Positions 18,563-27,710 of a stretch of DNA of 64,000 nucleotides are shown here, piece after piece. Each line of letters begins with the position of its first letter. Within the stretch, counting starts at the first letter, position 1. The DNA lies in NCBI RefSeq assembly GCF_030269515.1, contig NZ_BSTM01000003.1:36004-100003 (forward strand). Reading direction: 5' to 3'. The DNA is from Actinomadura sp. NBRC 104412 (GTDB taxonomy: Bacteria > Actinomycetota > Actinomycetes > Streptosporangiales > Streptosporangiaceae). Under the pieces are notes generated by a model, which worked only from the letters and a program-made list of their open reading frames with translations, ran no database searches and was not told the DNA's origin. A program made the position numbers and the translations under genes.

Positions 18563-19207
18563 TTGCGTAAGTCGTACGGCATCGGGGAGATGCGGACCCT
18601 GCCGCGCATGCGGCGCGGCCGGCTGCTCCTGGTGGTCGCGGCGGCCGCTGCGGTCGCGGCGGCCCTGTACGTCATCGTCAGCCCGCCGACCGTTCCGGCG
18701 GACGGCGAGACGCGCAACGCCAGGATCGGCGGGGGCACCGTGGACACCCGATGGGGGCGGCTGAGCGCCGCCGACCGGCAGCTGCTGGTGTCGGTCCGCC
18801 AGGCCGGCCTGTGGGAGATGCCCGCGGGCCAGCAGGCCCAGCAGCGCGCCGCGAGTCCCCGGGTGAAGGAGATCGCCGGAATGATCGCCGAGCAGCACGC
18901 GCGGCTCGACGAGGACACCCGCAACGTGGCGCGGCGGCTGGAGGTGATCCTGCCGAACGAGCCCAGCCCGCAGCAGAAGTCGTGGCTGGTGGAACTGACC
19001 GACAGGTTCGGCCCCGAGTACGACCGCCTCTTCGTGCTGCGGCTGCGCGCCGCGCACGGCAAGGTCTTCAGCGTCATCGCGCAGGTCCGGGCGAAGACCG
19101 AGAACAGCGAGATCCGCGCCTTCGCCGAACGTGCCCTCAAGTACGTCAACACGCACATGACGCTGCTGGAGAGCACCGGCCTGGTGTCCAAATCGGCCCT
19201 TTCCTGA
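18563..19207 (+). CDS. DUF4142 domain protein, membrane-anchored
   Basis: 214 residues from TTG at 18563, chosen because AAAGGAGG lies about ten bases upstream and an ATG inside that site runs into a stop after five codons. An N-terminal signal or anchor (RLLLVVAAAAAVAAALYVIV) is followed by an alpha-helical domain with the DUF4142 pattern: LSAADRQLLVSVRQAGLWEM, RAASPRVKEIAGMIAEQHARLDED and a final helix with VNTHMTLLE. The family is ferritin-like in fold and exported; the function is unknown. It follows the NuoF-like gene by 209 bases. Confidence 0.82.
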   Translation: MRKSYGIGEMRTLPRMRRGRLLLVVAAAAAVAAALYVIVSPPTVPADGETRNARIGGGTVDTRWGRLSAADRQLLVSVRQAGLWEMPAGQQAQQRAASPRVKEIAGMIAEQHARLDEDTRNVARRLEVILPNEPSPQQKSWLVELTDRFGPEYDRLFVLRLRAAHGKVFSVIAQVRAKTENSEIRAFAERALKYVNTHMTLLESTGLVSKSALS

Positions 19208-19241
19208 CGGGTCTTTCACCCCCGTTCACAGGGAGATCTAC

Positions 19242-20420
19242 ATGGGAATCAAGAAAGGCATCGCCGTCGTCCTTCCGGCGCTCCTGCTGGTCACGGCGGC
19301 CACGCAGGGGCCGGCCGGCGCGACGGCCGGGCATCCGAAGCCGAGGCCCTCGGCGACGGAGACCCCGGAGCCGCCCGATGCGGGCGGTGGCGAGCAGACG
19401 GAGGCCCCGGCGGATCCGAGCGCCCCGCCGGACGCCAGCGAGCCGCCGGACGCGAGCGAGCCCCCGGCCGACCCGAGCGCGCCACCGGACGCCAGCGAGC
19501 CGCCGGCCGACCCGAGCGCGCCGCCGCAGCTACCGGGCGTGGTGCCCGGCCCGAACGCCGACGACTTCGCCGACATCCGGACGGCCCCGCGCAGGCGGGA
19601 GCCGAGGGCGTCGCGCGGCGCGTCGCGCGGCACGTTCACCTCGCGCTGCGGGACGAACAGGGAGGGACACCGCAACCCGGACAACTTCATCGTGGCGCCG
19701 GGCGTCCAGAACGGTGCGCACCACCAGCACGACTACGTCGGCAACGAGTCGGCGGACGCCTTCTCCACCGACGAGAGCCTGGCCGCGTCCGGCACCACCT
19801 GCTCCAACGGTGACCTGTCGACGTACTACTGGCCGGTCATGCGCGACCGGAACGGCGAGGACACCTCGGAGTCGGCCCAGCAGAGCGCGGCCGACGGCAA
19901 CGTCGGCGCGATCGTGACGCCGCGCGCGGCCAACATCCAGTTCCGCGGGAACCCGCGCAGCCGGGTGGTCGCGATGCCCAGGTTCATGCGGGTGATCATG
20001 GGTGACGCCAAGGCCGGCACCAACGGCCTGGCCAACGCCCGCGCCTTCTGGACCTGCACCGGGTTCACCAACCGCGGGTTCACCGACAAGTACCCGCTGT
20101 GCCCGCGGCGCAGCCAGGTGATGCGCGTCCTGGACTTCCCCAGTTGCTGGGACGGCCAGAACACCGACAGCGCCAACCACCGCACCCACATCGTGTTCCC
20201 GCAGGCGAACGGCGCCTGCCCGCAGGGCACCCGCGCGGTGCCGCAACTACGGCTGACGCTGACCTACAACCTGCCCAACCGGGCGCAGGCGTTCGCCGTC
20301 GACTCCTTCCCCGAGCAGGGACACGACCCCGTGACCGACCACGCGGACTTCGTGAACGTCATGCCCGAGAACCTGATGCAGCGGGCCGTCCGCTGCATCA
20401 ACACCGGGCGCCGCTGCTGA
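19242..20420 (+). CDS. Secreted DUF1996 domain protein
   Basis: 392 residues. A signal peptide (GIAVVLPALLLVTAATQGPAGATA) is followed by a repetitive linker of ASEPPADPSAPPD-like units (about 40-100), then a DUF1996 domain starting near TFTSRCGTN. Typical features are GVQNGAHHQHDYVGN (His cluster), six or more cysteines likely forming disulfides, and the HRTHIVFPQANGACPQG stretch. The domain occurs in secreted bacterial and fungal proteins and its activity is not known. The gene starts 34 bases after the DUF4142 gene and ends before a strong terminator, so it probably closes the 13.8-20.4 kb unit. Confidence 0.85.
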   Translation: MGIKKGIAVVLPALLLVTAATQGPAGATAGHPKPRPSATETPEPPDAGGGEQTEAPADPSAPPDASEPPDASEPPADPSAPPDASEPPADPSAPPQLPGVVPGPNADDFADIRTAPRRREPRASRGASRGTFTSRCGTNREGHRNPDNFIVAPGVQNGAHHQHDYVGNESADAFSTDESLAASGTTCSNGDLSTYYWPVMRDRNGEDTSESAQQSAADGNVGAIVTPRAANIQFRGNPRSRVVAMPRFMRVIMGDAKAGTNGLANARAFWTCTGFTNRGFTDKYPLCPRRSQVMRVLDFPSCWDGQNTDSANHRTHIVFPQANGACPQGTRAVPQLRLTLTYNLPNRAQAFAVDSFPEQGHDPVTDHADFVNVMPENLMQRAVRCINTGRRC

Positions 20421-20519
20421 TCCGTACCGGATCCCGCGCGGACGACCGCGAAGCCGACCACGAGGAGGACATCACGCAGGAAACCGTGTAAGGGACACGA
20501 GCGAAAGACCCGTTCCCAT

Positions 20520-20561
20520 GGCCGGTGCGGGGGTATCAGGGCCGGTACCCCCGCACCGGCC
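20520..20561 (+). terminator. Terminator after the DUF1996 gene
   Basis: A perfect 16-base-pair stem (GGCCGGTGCGGGGGTA with its complement) and ten-base loop, 100 bases past the stop codon. The arms are fully complementary, so it may work in both directions. Confidence 0.8.
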
Positions 20562-20607
20562 GTCCCGTGTTCAGGAGACCCTTCGCCGTCTTCCGTAGGA
20601 TCGCCTC

Positions 20608-21294
20608 ATGACCATCGTGATCGCGGGCGGGCACGGGAAGATCGCGCTGCGGCTGGCCCGGAGGCTGGCCGGACGCGGCGACACGGTCACGAGCCTGATC
20701 CGCAACCCCGCCCACGAAGGCGATGTCCGGGAGACGGGCGCGGCACCGGCGGTGTGCGACCTGGAGGCCGCGACGGCCGAGGAGGTCGCCGGGCACCTCG
20801 CCGGCGCGGACGCGGTGGTGTTCGCCGCCGGGGCCGGGCCCGGCAGCGGAGCGGCGCGCAAGGACACCGTGGACCGTGCCGCCTCGGTGCTCCTGGCCGA
20901 CGCCGCCGAGAGCGCCGGCGTCCGCACGTTCCTCCAGATCTCGTCGATGGGCGTGGACGAGCCGCCGAGGCCGGAGCGCGGCGAGGTCTGGGCCGCCTAC
21001 ATCAGGGCGAAGAAGGAGGCGGAGGACGACCTGCGCCTACGGGACGGCCTGGACTGGCTCATCCTGCGCCCCGGGCGCCTCACCGACGACCCCGGCACCG
21101 GCAGGGTGCGGCTGGCCGCGCCGTACGTCGGGCACAGCGAGGTGACCCGCGACGACGTGGCCGCGGTGCTGGTCGCGCTCCTGGACGAGCCGAGGGTGCG
21201 CCGCAGAGTGCTGGAGCTGGTCAACGGCGACACCCCGGTGGACGCGGCGGTCGCCGCCATCGCGGCGGGACCCGCCGCCGGCTCGACCCGCTAG
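20608..21294 (+). CDS. Atypical SDR, NAD(P)H-binding protein
   Basis: 228 residues. The N-terminal IVIAGGHGKIALRLARRLAGRG is a GxxGxxG dinucleotide-binding loop, followed by AVVFAAGAGPGSG and QISSMGVDE, typical of the NmrA/atypical short-chain dehydrogenase group (BVR-B or YwnB type). The usual YxxxK is represented by AAYIRAKKEAE. Substrate unknown; proteins of this kind bind NADPH and act as reductases or redox sensors. It is followed after 13 bases by the convergent fadD gene. Confidence 0.85.
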   Translation: MTIVIAGGHGKIALRLARRLAGRGDTVTSLIRNPAHEGDVRETGAAPAVCDLEAATAEEVAGHLAGADAVVFAAGAGPGSGAARKDTVDRAASVLLADAAESAGVRTFLQISSMGVDEPPRPERGEVWAAYIRAKKEAEDDLRLRDGLDWLILRPGRLTDDPGTGRVRLAAPYVGHSEVTRDDVAAVLVALLDEPRVRRRVLELVNGDTPVDAAVAAIAAGPAAGSTR

Positions 21295-21307
21295 GAGCGG
21301 GCCGCTC

Positions 21308-23095
21308 CTAGGCGTAGAGCCGTTCGATCTCTTCGGCGAAGTCCTTCATCACCGCGTGCCGGCGCACCTTGAGGCTCGGGGTCATGTGCCCGGCCTCCTC
21401 GGTGAAGTCCACGGCCAGGATCGCGTACTTCTTGATCGACTCGGCCCTGCTGACGCTCGTGTTGGCCTCGGCCACGGCCGCGTCGATCTCGGCGACCAGG
21501 TCGGCGTCGGTGCGCAGCTCGTCCACCGTCATCCCGGCGGGCTTGCCGTTGCGCTCCTTCCAGGGGCCCAGCGCCTCCTCGTCCAGCGTGATCAGCGCGC
21601 CGATGAACTTGCGGCCGTCGCCGACCACCATGCACTGGCTGATCAGCGGGTGGGAGCGCAGCCTGTCCTCCAGCGGGGCCGGGGCGACGTTCTTGCCGCC
21701 CGCGGTGACCAGGATCTCCTTCTTGCGGCCCGTGATCGACAGGAAGCCGTCCTCGTCCAGCGCGCCCAGGTCGCCGGTGTGGAACCAGCCGTCCTCCAGC
21801 GACTCCTTGGTGGCGGCCTCGTTGTTCCAGTAGCCGGTGAGGACGTTCACGCCGCGCACCATGACCTCGCCGTCCTCGGCGATCTTCACGGTGACCCCGG
21901 GGATGGGCCGGCCCACCGTGCCGATCCTCAGGGCGGAGGGCCGGTTGACGGAGGCGGGCGCGGTGGTCTCGGTCAGCCCGTAGCCCTCGAGGATGGTGAT
22001 GCCCACGCCGCGGAAGAAGTGGCCGAGCCGCTCGCCCAGCGCCGCGCCGCCGGACACCGCGTACTCCACCTTGCCGCCGACCGCGGCGCGCAGCTTCCCG
22101 TAGACCAGCACGTCGAACAGCTTGTGCCGGAGCCTGAGGCCCAGGCCGGGCCGGCCGCCGTCCAGCGCCCGGCTGTAGGCGATCGCGGTGTCGGCCGCCG
22201 CCCGGAAGATCCTGCCCTTGCCGTCGGCCTCGGCCTTCTGCTCGGCGCCGTTGTAGACCTTCTCGAACACGCGCGGGACGGCCAGCAGGAAGGTGGGCCG
22301 GAACGTGGCCAGGTCGGGCAGCAGGCTGGGGACGTCGCTGTGCCCCAGCACGATCCCCGACTCGATCGTGGCGACCTGGATCAGCCGGGCGAACACGTGC
22401 GCCAGCGGCAGGAACAGCAGCGTCGAGCTGCCGTCCACGGTGACCTCCCGGATCGCGCCCTCGATGGCGTTGCGGGAGGTCTCGACGAAGTTGCCGTGGG
22501 TGAGCTCGCAGCCCTTCGGGCGCCCGGTGGTGCCGGAGGTGTAGATGATCGTGGCCAGGTCGGCGGACGAGCGGGAGCGGCGGCGTTCCTCGAAGGTCTC
22601 GTCGGAGATGTCCCCACCCGACGACGCCAGCGTGTCCAGGCCGCCGGACTCGATGCCCCAGACGTTCGCCAGCGCCGGCAGCGCCTCGCGGACCTCCTCG
22701 ATCGCGGCGAGATGGTCGGCGGTCTCGGCGAACACGGCCTTGGCGCCCGAGTCGCCGACGATCCATTCGATCTGCTGCGGGGCCGACGTCTCGTAGACGG
22801 GCACCGTCACCGCGCCCGCGGCCCAGATCGCGTAGTCCAGGACGGTCCACTCGTAGCGGGTGCGCGACATCAGCGCCACCCGGTCGCCCGGCTCGACACC
22901 CGCGGCGATCAGGCCCTTGGCCAGGCCGGTCACCTCGGCGGCGAACTCGGCGGCGGTCACGTCACGCCAGGTCTCACCGCTCTTGCGGCGCAGCACCACC
23001 CTGCCGGGCTCCTCTGCGGCTCGGGTGAAGGGCGCGTCGGTCAGATTGGCGGAGGCCGGGACCTCCACCATCGCGGGGACGCTGAACTCGCGCAC
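21308..23095 (-). CDS. fadD15: Long-chain fatty-acid--CoA ligase (FadD15-like)
   Basis: 595 residues from GTG at 23095. Activates fatty acids to acyl-CoA through an acyl-adenylate. Motifs: the AMP-binding loop YTSGTTGRPKGC, GYGLTETTAP, the hinge region TGDLGALDEDGFLSITGRKKE, and the C-terminal KYAILAVDFTEEAGHMTPSLKVRR. Length and pattern are those of AMP-dependent long-chain ligases; in M. tuberculosis fadD15 (Rv2187) sits next to pimB' in the same neighbourhood, which supports the name. Chain-length preference cannot be told from sequence. Confidence 0.9.
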   Translation of the reverse strand: MREFSVPAMVEVPASANLTDAPFTRAAEEPGRVVLRRKSGETWRDVTAAEFAAEVTGLAKGLIAAGVEPGDRVALMSRTRYEWTVLDYAIWAAGAVTVPVYETSAPQQIEWIVGDSGAKAVFAETADHLAAIEEVREALPALANVWGIESGGLDTLASSGGDISDETFEERRRSRSSADLATIIYTSGTTGRPKGCELTHGNFVETSRNAIEGAIREVTVDGSSTLLFLPLAHVFARLIQVATIESGIVLGHSDVPSLLPDLATFRPTFLLAVPRVFEKVYNGAEQKAEADGKGRIFRAAADTAIAYSRALDGGRPGLGLRLRHKLFDVLVYGKLRAAVGGKVEYAVSGGAALGERLGHFFRGVGITILEGYGLTETTAPASVNRPSALRIGTVGRPIPGVTVKIAEDGEVMVRGVNVLTGYWNNEAATKESLEDGWFHTGDLGALDEDGFLSITGRKKEILVTAGGKNVAPAPLEDRLRSHPLISQCMVVGDGRKFIGALITLDEEALGPWKERNGKPAGMTVDELRTDADLVAEIDAAVAEANTSVSRAESIKKYAILAVDFTEEAGHMTPSLKVRRHAVMKDFAEEIERLYA

Positions 23096-23410
23096 GGCCC
23101 ACTCCTCGGTTCACGGGGAATCTGCGGGGACGACGGTACAGCGTTCCCGCCATCCAATGATACCCGTGAGTAGGAATTCGCTTACCTCATTGCCATTTCC
23201 CGGCTCCCTTTGGCACCGGGTATCACCGTGGCCGCCGGTTAACGGTGACGCAAAGTCGCTCCCGGCCGCCCTTGGCCGCGCCGCCGCCGTCGCTAGGCTC
23301 GGCCACGGAGCCGTGGGAAAGGGGGCCACGGCGCGGCGGGACGTCCGGGACACGTGGGGCGCCGTGCCCTCCGGGGCGTGGGCCGCCTCACCCGACACCT
23401 TGGGGGGCTC
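23096..23410. other. Divergent intergenic region, no gene
   Basis: The 315 bases between fadD (leftward) and cutC (rightward) contain no credible gene. A relatively AT-rich patch (ATGATACCCGTGAGTAGGAATTCGC, around 23156-23180, quoted in part) probably carries the fadD promoter. Confidence 0.45.
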
Positions 23411-24109
23411 GTGTCATTGCTCGAGGTCATCGCACTGAACGCGGACGACGCGCGGGCCGCGCAGGAGGGCGGCGCCGACCGGATCGAGGCGGTCGCCGAC
23501 ATGGCCGCCGACGGGCTGACGCCCGATCCCGACCTCGTCGCCGAGCTGCGCGCCGCCACGTCCCTGCCGATCCGGGTGATGCTGCGGGCCAACGCCGGCT
23601 TCCGCACGTCCATCCCCGAGCTGGACCGGCTGCACCGCGCCGCCGACCTGCACCGCCAGGCGGGCGCGGACGGGTTCGTGCTGGGCTTCCTCGACCCGCT
23701 CGGCGCGGTCGACACCGGCGCGGTCGGCAAGCTCGCCGCGGTCGTGGCGCCCCTGCCGTGGACGTTCCACCGGGCGCTCGACCACGCCACCGCGCCCGAG
23801 CCGGCCTGGCGCACCGTGCGCGACCTGGGCGGCGGCCTGGACACCGTGCTCACCGCGGGCTCGCCGCGCGGCGTGGACGCCGGGGTGGACGTGCTGGTCA
23901 GGCGGGCGGCCGAGGGGCCGCGCTCGGCCGGGCTGATCATGGCGGGCGGCGGGCTGCGGCGCAAGCACGTCGCGGTGCTGGCCGCCGCCGGTGTGACCGC
24001 CTTCCACGTCGGCACGGCCGTACGTCCCGACGGGTCCTGGGACGCGCCGGTGGACGCGCGCCTCGTACGGGAATGGCGCGCCCTGGTCTCCGCCGCGGCG
24101 GGCAGGTAG
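23411..24109 (+). CDS. cutC: CutC family protein (copper homeostasis protein)
   Basis: 232 residues from GTG at 23411, after TTGGGGGGCTC. A TIM-barrel of the CutC type: LLEVIALNADDARAAQEGGADRIE, PIRVMLRAN, FVLGFLD, WTFHRALDH and VLTAGSPRG. The family is linked to copper tolerance in E. coli, but the biochemical activity is uncertain and the copper role has been questioned. The canonical family is about 240 residues. It stands between fadD and the phosphoesterase without obvious operon partners. Confidence 0.88.
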   Translation: MSLLEVIALNADDARAAQEGGADRIEAVADMAADGLTPDPDLVAELRAATSLPIRVMLRANAGFRTSIPELDRLHRAADLHRQAGADGFVLGFLDPLGAVDTGAVGKLAAVVAPLPWTFHRALDHATAPEPAWRTVRDLGGGLDTVLTAGSPRGVDAGVDVLVRRAAEGPRSAGLIMAGGGLRRKHVAVLAAAGVTAFHVGTAVRPDGSWDAPVDARLVREWRALVSAAAGR

Positions 24110-24181
24110 ACCCCGCGGCCTCCCCGCCGGCACCGAGGGGACAGGCCGGACGAACCGGGCGGCGCGGATTAGAGTTCCATC

Positions 24182-24949
24182 ATGCGGATCCATGTGGTCA
24201 GCGACGTCCATGGCCGCGCCGAGGCCCTGAAGACCGCCGGTGACGGGGCGGACGCGCTCTTCTGCCTGGGCGACCTGATCCTGTTCCTCGACTACTCCGA
24301 CCACGGCCAAGGCATTTTCGCCGAGCTGTTCGGCCAGGAGAACGCCGACCATCTCATCGACCTGCGCACGCGCAAGCGCTTCGAGGAGGCACGCGCCTTC
24401 ACCCGGCGGATGTGGGACTCCCTGGATGGCGGTGCGTGGCCGCACATCGAGAGGGCCGTGCGCCGCCAGTACGCCGAGCTGTTCGCGGCCATGCCGACCC
24501 CCGCGTACCTCACCTACGGCAACGTCGACCTGCCGCAGATGTGGGGCGACTACGTGCGCGAAGGCCATCACGTCCTGGACGGCGAGGTGGTCGAGCTGGG
24601 CGGGATCACGTTCGGGTTCGTCGGCGGCGGGCTGCGCACCGAGTACCGCACGCCCTACGAGCTCGACGACGACGTGTACGCCGCCAAGGTCGCCGCGGTC
24701 GGCGCCGTGGACGTGCTGTGCTGCCACATCCCGCCCTCCGTCCCCGACCTGCTGTACGACACCGTGGCGCGCCGGTTCGAACGGGGCAGCGACGCCGTGC
24801 TGGAGGCGATCCACGAAACCCAGCCCCGGTACGTGCTGTTCGGCCACGTCCACCAGCCGCTGGCGCGTCGCGTGCGCATCGGCCGCACCGAATGTGTCAA
24901 CGTGGGGCACTTCCGTGGCAGCGGAGTTCCTTACGTTCTGTCGCTGTGA
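24182..24949 (+). CDS. Metallophosphoesterase
   Basis: 255 residues. Calcineurin-like phosphoesterase fold with the metal-binding motifs in order: SDVHG (D-x-H), CLGDLILF (GD), TYGNVD (GN, usual third residue H or C replaced by V), CCHIPP and FGHVHQP (GHxH). Hydrolyses a phospho-mono or diester; the substrate is not known. It is soluble, with no signal peptide. It starts 72 bases after cutC and ends just before the SRPBCC gene. Confidence 0.85.
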   Translation: MRIHVVSDVHGRAEALKTAGDGADALFCLGDLILFLDYSDHGQGIFAELFGQENADHLIDLRTRKRFEEARAFTRRMWDSLDGGAWPHIERAVRRQYAELFAAMPTPAYLTYGNVDLPQMWGDYVREGHHVLDGEVVELGGITFGFVGGGLRTEYRTPYELDDDVYAAKVAAVGAVDVLCCHIPPSVPDLLYDTVARRFERGSDAVLEAIHETQPRYVLFGHVHQPLARRVRIGRTECVNVGHFRGSGVPYVLSL

Positions 24950-24997
24950 CGGATACTTTCCATGGGACAGCACCCGGGCCAGAAGGGCGGAGCATCG

Positions 24998-25435
24998 ATG
25001 GCGGACCGCACCAGTTCTTCCATCACCATCGGATCCGGCAAGGCCGAGATCATGGCGGTGATCGCCGATCTCGAGGCGTATCCGAAATGGGCCAGCGGCA
25101 TCCGCGACTTCACCGTCCTGGAGACCGGTCCCGACGGCCGCGCCGTCCGGGCCCGGCTGACCTTCGACGGCGGCCCGTTCAGCGACACCGTCGGCCTCGG
25201 CTACACCTGGGACGGCGACGACGGCGTGCGCTGGGAACTGACCGAGAAGGGCAACGTGGTGACCGGCCTGCACGGCACCTACACCCTCCGGGAGACCGGT
25301 GAGGGCACCACGGAGGTCACCTACGAGCTGGCCGTGGACGTCCGGGTGCCCATGATCGGGATGGTCAAGCGCAAGGGCGAGAAGCGGATCATCGACTCGG
25401 CCCTCAAGGGCCTCAAACGGCACGTCGAGGGCTGA
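24998..25435 (+). CDS. SRPBCC (polyketide cyclase/START-like) family protein
   Basis: 145 residues from the ATG at 24998, preceded by GGGCGGAG; an ATG at 24962 would add a low-complexity stretch. The helix-grip lipid-binding fold is evident: SSSITIGSGKAEIMAVIADLEAYPKWASGI, then beta strands and a long final helix (KRIIDSALKGLKRHVE). A homologue occupies the same region in M. tuberculosis (Rv2185c). Binds a small hydrophobic ligand by analogy; ligand unknown. Confidence 0.85.
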   Translation: MADRTSSSITIGSGKAEIMAVIADLEAYPKWASGIRDFTVLETGPDGRAVRARLTFDGGPFSDTVGLGYTWDGDDGVRWELTEKGNVVTGLHGTYTLRETGEGTTEVTYELAVDVRVPMIGMVKRKGEKRIIDSALKGLKRHVEG

Positions 25436-25515
25436 ACCGGCCGCGCGGGCGCTATCCTTCCCCGGGCCCCATGCCGGAGCGGGTTTCGTTCCGGCGACAG
25501 ATGGACAATGGTGTG

Positions 25516-25956
25516 ATGAACGAGCAGCCAGGCGACCTGCTGGATGAGGCGGTCAAGCTCATCGGGACGCTGCGCAGGCGGTGGAACGACACGGTCGGCG
25601 GCGCGGCCGCCGATCACGCCGCCGGCGACGACCGGGCCGCCGGCGGGGACGTCTGGAGCCGCGCGGTGGCCGAGGCCGGCGCCGCCGAGCGGAGCCGGGA
25701 GCGGGAGGCGCCGCCGCGGATCGCGACCGGCGCCGCCGAATGCCGCGACTGCCCGATCTGCCGGGCGATCGCGGTGTCGCGGGAGTCGGGCGCCGACGTC
25801 CAGGCGCATCTGCGAGAGGCCATGCGGTCGCTGCTGGCGGCCGCGAAAGAGGTGGCCGCGGCGTACGAACGCACCCGCGGCCCTTGGGGCCCACGGGCCG
25901 CCGGCCGGCGCGACGCCGGTGGAGGCGCGGACGGCGGGCCCGACGACGACGGGTGA
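25516..25956 (+). CDS. Small Cys-motif protein upstream of glucokinase
   Basis: 146 residues if it starts at the ATG at 25516; in-frame ATGs at 25501 and 25471 are alternatives. A GACAAT sequence seven bases upstream of 25516 could be a -10 box for a leaderless transcript. The N-terminal helix (NEQPGDLLDEAVKLIGTLRRRW) is followed by a low-complexity stretch, then a C-x2-C-x2-C-type knuckle (CRDCPICRAI) and an amphipathic helix (LREAMRSLLAAAKEVAAAY). Its place directly before glkA recalls SCO2127 of S. coelicolor, a gene reported to affect glucose-kinase expression; the homology is my inference, not verified. Confidence 0.65.
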   Translation: MNEQPGDLLDEAVKLIGTLRRRWNDTVGGAAADHAAGDDRAAGGDVWSRAVAEAGAAERSREREAPPRIATGAAECRDCPICRAIAVSRESGADVQAHLREAMRSLLAAAKEVAAAYERTRGPWGPRAAGRRDAGGGADGGPDDDG

Positions 25957-26028
25957 CATCGGGTTAGTGCAGCAGGCTCGGCTGGCGCAGCAGACTCCGC
26001 CAGGCGCCGCGAGGAGGAGGAACCGTAC

Positions 26029-26973
26029 ATGGCCCTGACCATCGGCGTTGACGTGGGGGGAACCAAGGTCGCCGCGGGTGTGGTCGACGACAGGGGCACG
26101 ATCCTGGAGAAGGTCCGCCGGCCCACGCCCTCCACCAATCCCAAGGAGACCGCCGCGGTCATCGCCGAGGTCGTCGACCTGCTCAAGGGGAAGTTCGAGG
26201 ACGTGTCCGCGGTGGGCCTCGGCACCGCCGGGTTCGTCGACGAGACCCGCTCCACCGTGCTGTTCGCGCCCAACCTGGCCTGGCGCGAGGAACCGATCAA
26301 GGCCAAGGTGGAGAGGCTCACCGGGCTGCCGGTGGTGGTCGAGAACGACGGCAACGCCACCGCCTGGGGCGAGGCCCGCTTCGGCGCCGGGCGCGAGCAC
26401 GACTTCATCGTGCTGATCACGCTGGGCACCGGGATCGGCGGCGGCATCATCATCAACGGGGAGCTGTACCGGGGCCGGTTCGGGATCGGCGCCGAGGTCG
26501 GCCACTTCCGGGTCGTCCCCGACGGCCGGCGCTGCGGCTGCGGCAACCGCGGCTGCTGGGAGCAGTACGCCAGCGGCAACGCCCTCGTCCACGAGGCCCG
26601 CGACCTGGCCAGGGTGGCGCCGGCCATGGCCGGGCGGCTGCTGGAGCTGGGCGAGGGACGTCCCGAAGGGATCAGGGGCCCGGAGGTCACGCAGGCCGCC
26701 CGGGAGGGCGACAAGGCCGCGCTGGAATGCTTCCGCACGGTCGGGCACTGGGCCGGGCAGGGACTGGCCGACCTCACCGCCATCCTCGACCCCGGCGCGT
26801 TCATCATCGGCGGCGGGCTGTCCGACGCCGGCGACCTGCTGCTCGACCCCATCCGTGAATCGTTCCAGAACGCGCTCACCGGGCGCGGGCACCGGCCGCT
26901 GCCGGAGATCCGGATCGCCGAGCTGGGCTCCGACGCCGGCATCGTCGGAGCCGCCGACCTGGCCAGGACCTGA
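26029..26973 (+). CDS. glkA: ROK family glucokinase
   Basis: 314 residues. Phosphorylates glucose with ATP (some actinobacterial members also use polyphosphate). Motifs: DVGGTKVAAGVVD (phosphate 1), VENDGNATAWGEARFGAG, LGTGIGGGIIINGELYRG, GAEVGHF and the ROK zinc-binding signature CGCGNRGCWEQYASG. In Streptomyces GlkA is also a key component of carbon catabolite repression. GAGGAGGAACC precedes the ATG. It clusters with another glycolytic gene, pfkA, ten kb away. Confidence 0.93.
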   Translation: MALTIGVDVGGTKVAAGVVDDRGTILEKVRRPTPSTNPKETAAVIAEVVDLLKGKFEDVSAVGLGTAGFVDETRSTVLFAPNLAWREEPIKAKVERLTGLPVVVENDGNATAWGEARFGAGREHDFIVLITLGTGIGGGIIINGELYRGRFGIGAEVGHFRVVPDGRRCGCGNRGCWEQYASGNALVHEARDLARVAPAMAGRLLELGEGRPEGIRGPEVTQAAREGDKAALECFRTVGHWAGQGLADLTAILDPGAFIIGGGLSDAGDLLLDPIRESFQNALTGRGHRPLPEIRIAELGSDAGIVGAADLART

Positions 26974-27004
26974 CGGCCGCGCCGTCTCGGGGGAGGAGGG
27001 GCCG

Positions 27005-27709
27005 GTGACGGACGTCCGGCTGCTGACCTACAACGTCCGCGCGCTGAAGGACGATCCGCTCGCGGTGATCCGCGTGATCCGCGGCCTGAACCCGGACGTG
27101 GCGTGCCTCCAGGAGGTGCCGCGCTTCCTGCTGTGGCGGCTCAAACGGCTGCGCCTCGCCAAGGCCGTCGGGATGTCCGTCGCCGCCGGACGCCGCCCCG
27201 CCGGACTCGCCGTCCTCGTGAGCCCCCGCGCCCGCGTGGTCCACCGCGAGTTCCACCTGCTGCGCTATTACCCATTGCTGCACCGCAGGGCCCTCGCGAT
27301 CGCCGTCCTGGAATTCGGAGAAGGCGCGTCACGCCTCATCACGGCCTGCACCCACCTGGACCTGCAAAGCACGGCACGCCGCGCCCACACCCGCGAAGTG
27401 CTGGACCACCTCGACCGGGCCCGGGAGACCTACCAGGCCCCGGTCGTGGTGGCCGGCGACATCAACGAACAACCCGGCGGCCCCTCCTGGGCACTCCTCG
27501 CGGCACGCCTCCAAGACGCCAACGCCGTCGCCCCCACCGGAGAACCCCTCACCTTCACCTCACGCCACCCCCGCCGCCGCATCGACGCAATCTTCGCCGA
27601 CCCCGACATCGACATACTCGGCTGCGGCGTCCCCACCGACCCCGCCATCGCCGCCGACTACCCCAAAGCCACCGACCACCGCCCCGTCCTAGCACACATG
27701 CGTTGCTGA
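27005..27709 (+). CDS. Endonuclease/exonuclease/phosphatase (EEP) superfamily protein
   Basis: 234 residues from GTG at 27005, behind GGGGGAGGAGGG. The EEP fold is shown by LLTYNVRAL, ACLQEVPRF, ACTHLDLQS, VVAGDINEQPGGP, RIDAIFAD and the last-strand TDHRPVLAH. The product could be a DNase, an inositol phosphatase or a sphingomyelinase-like enzyme; sequence alone does not decide. No signal peptide. The stop codon is directly followed (one base) by repeat array A. Confidence 0.85.
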   Translation: MTDVRLLTYNVRALKDDPLAVIRVIRGLNPDVACLQEVPRFLLWRLKRLRLAKAVGMSVAAGRRPAGLAVLVSPRARVVHREFHLLRYYPLLHRRALAIAVLEFGEGASRLITACTHLDLQSTARRAHTREVLDHLDRARETYQAPVVVAGDINEQPGGPSWALLAARLQDANAVAPTGEPLTFTSRHPRRRIDAIFADPDIDILGCGVPTDPAIAADYPKATDHRPVLAHMRC

Positions 27710-27710
27710 G

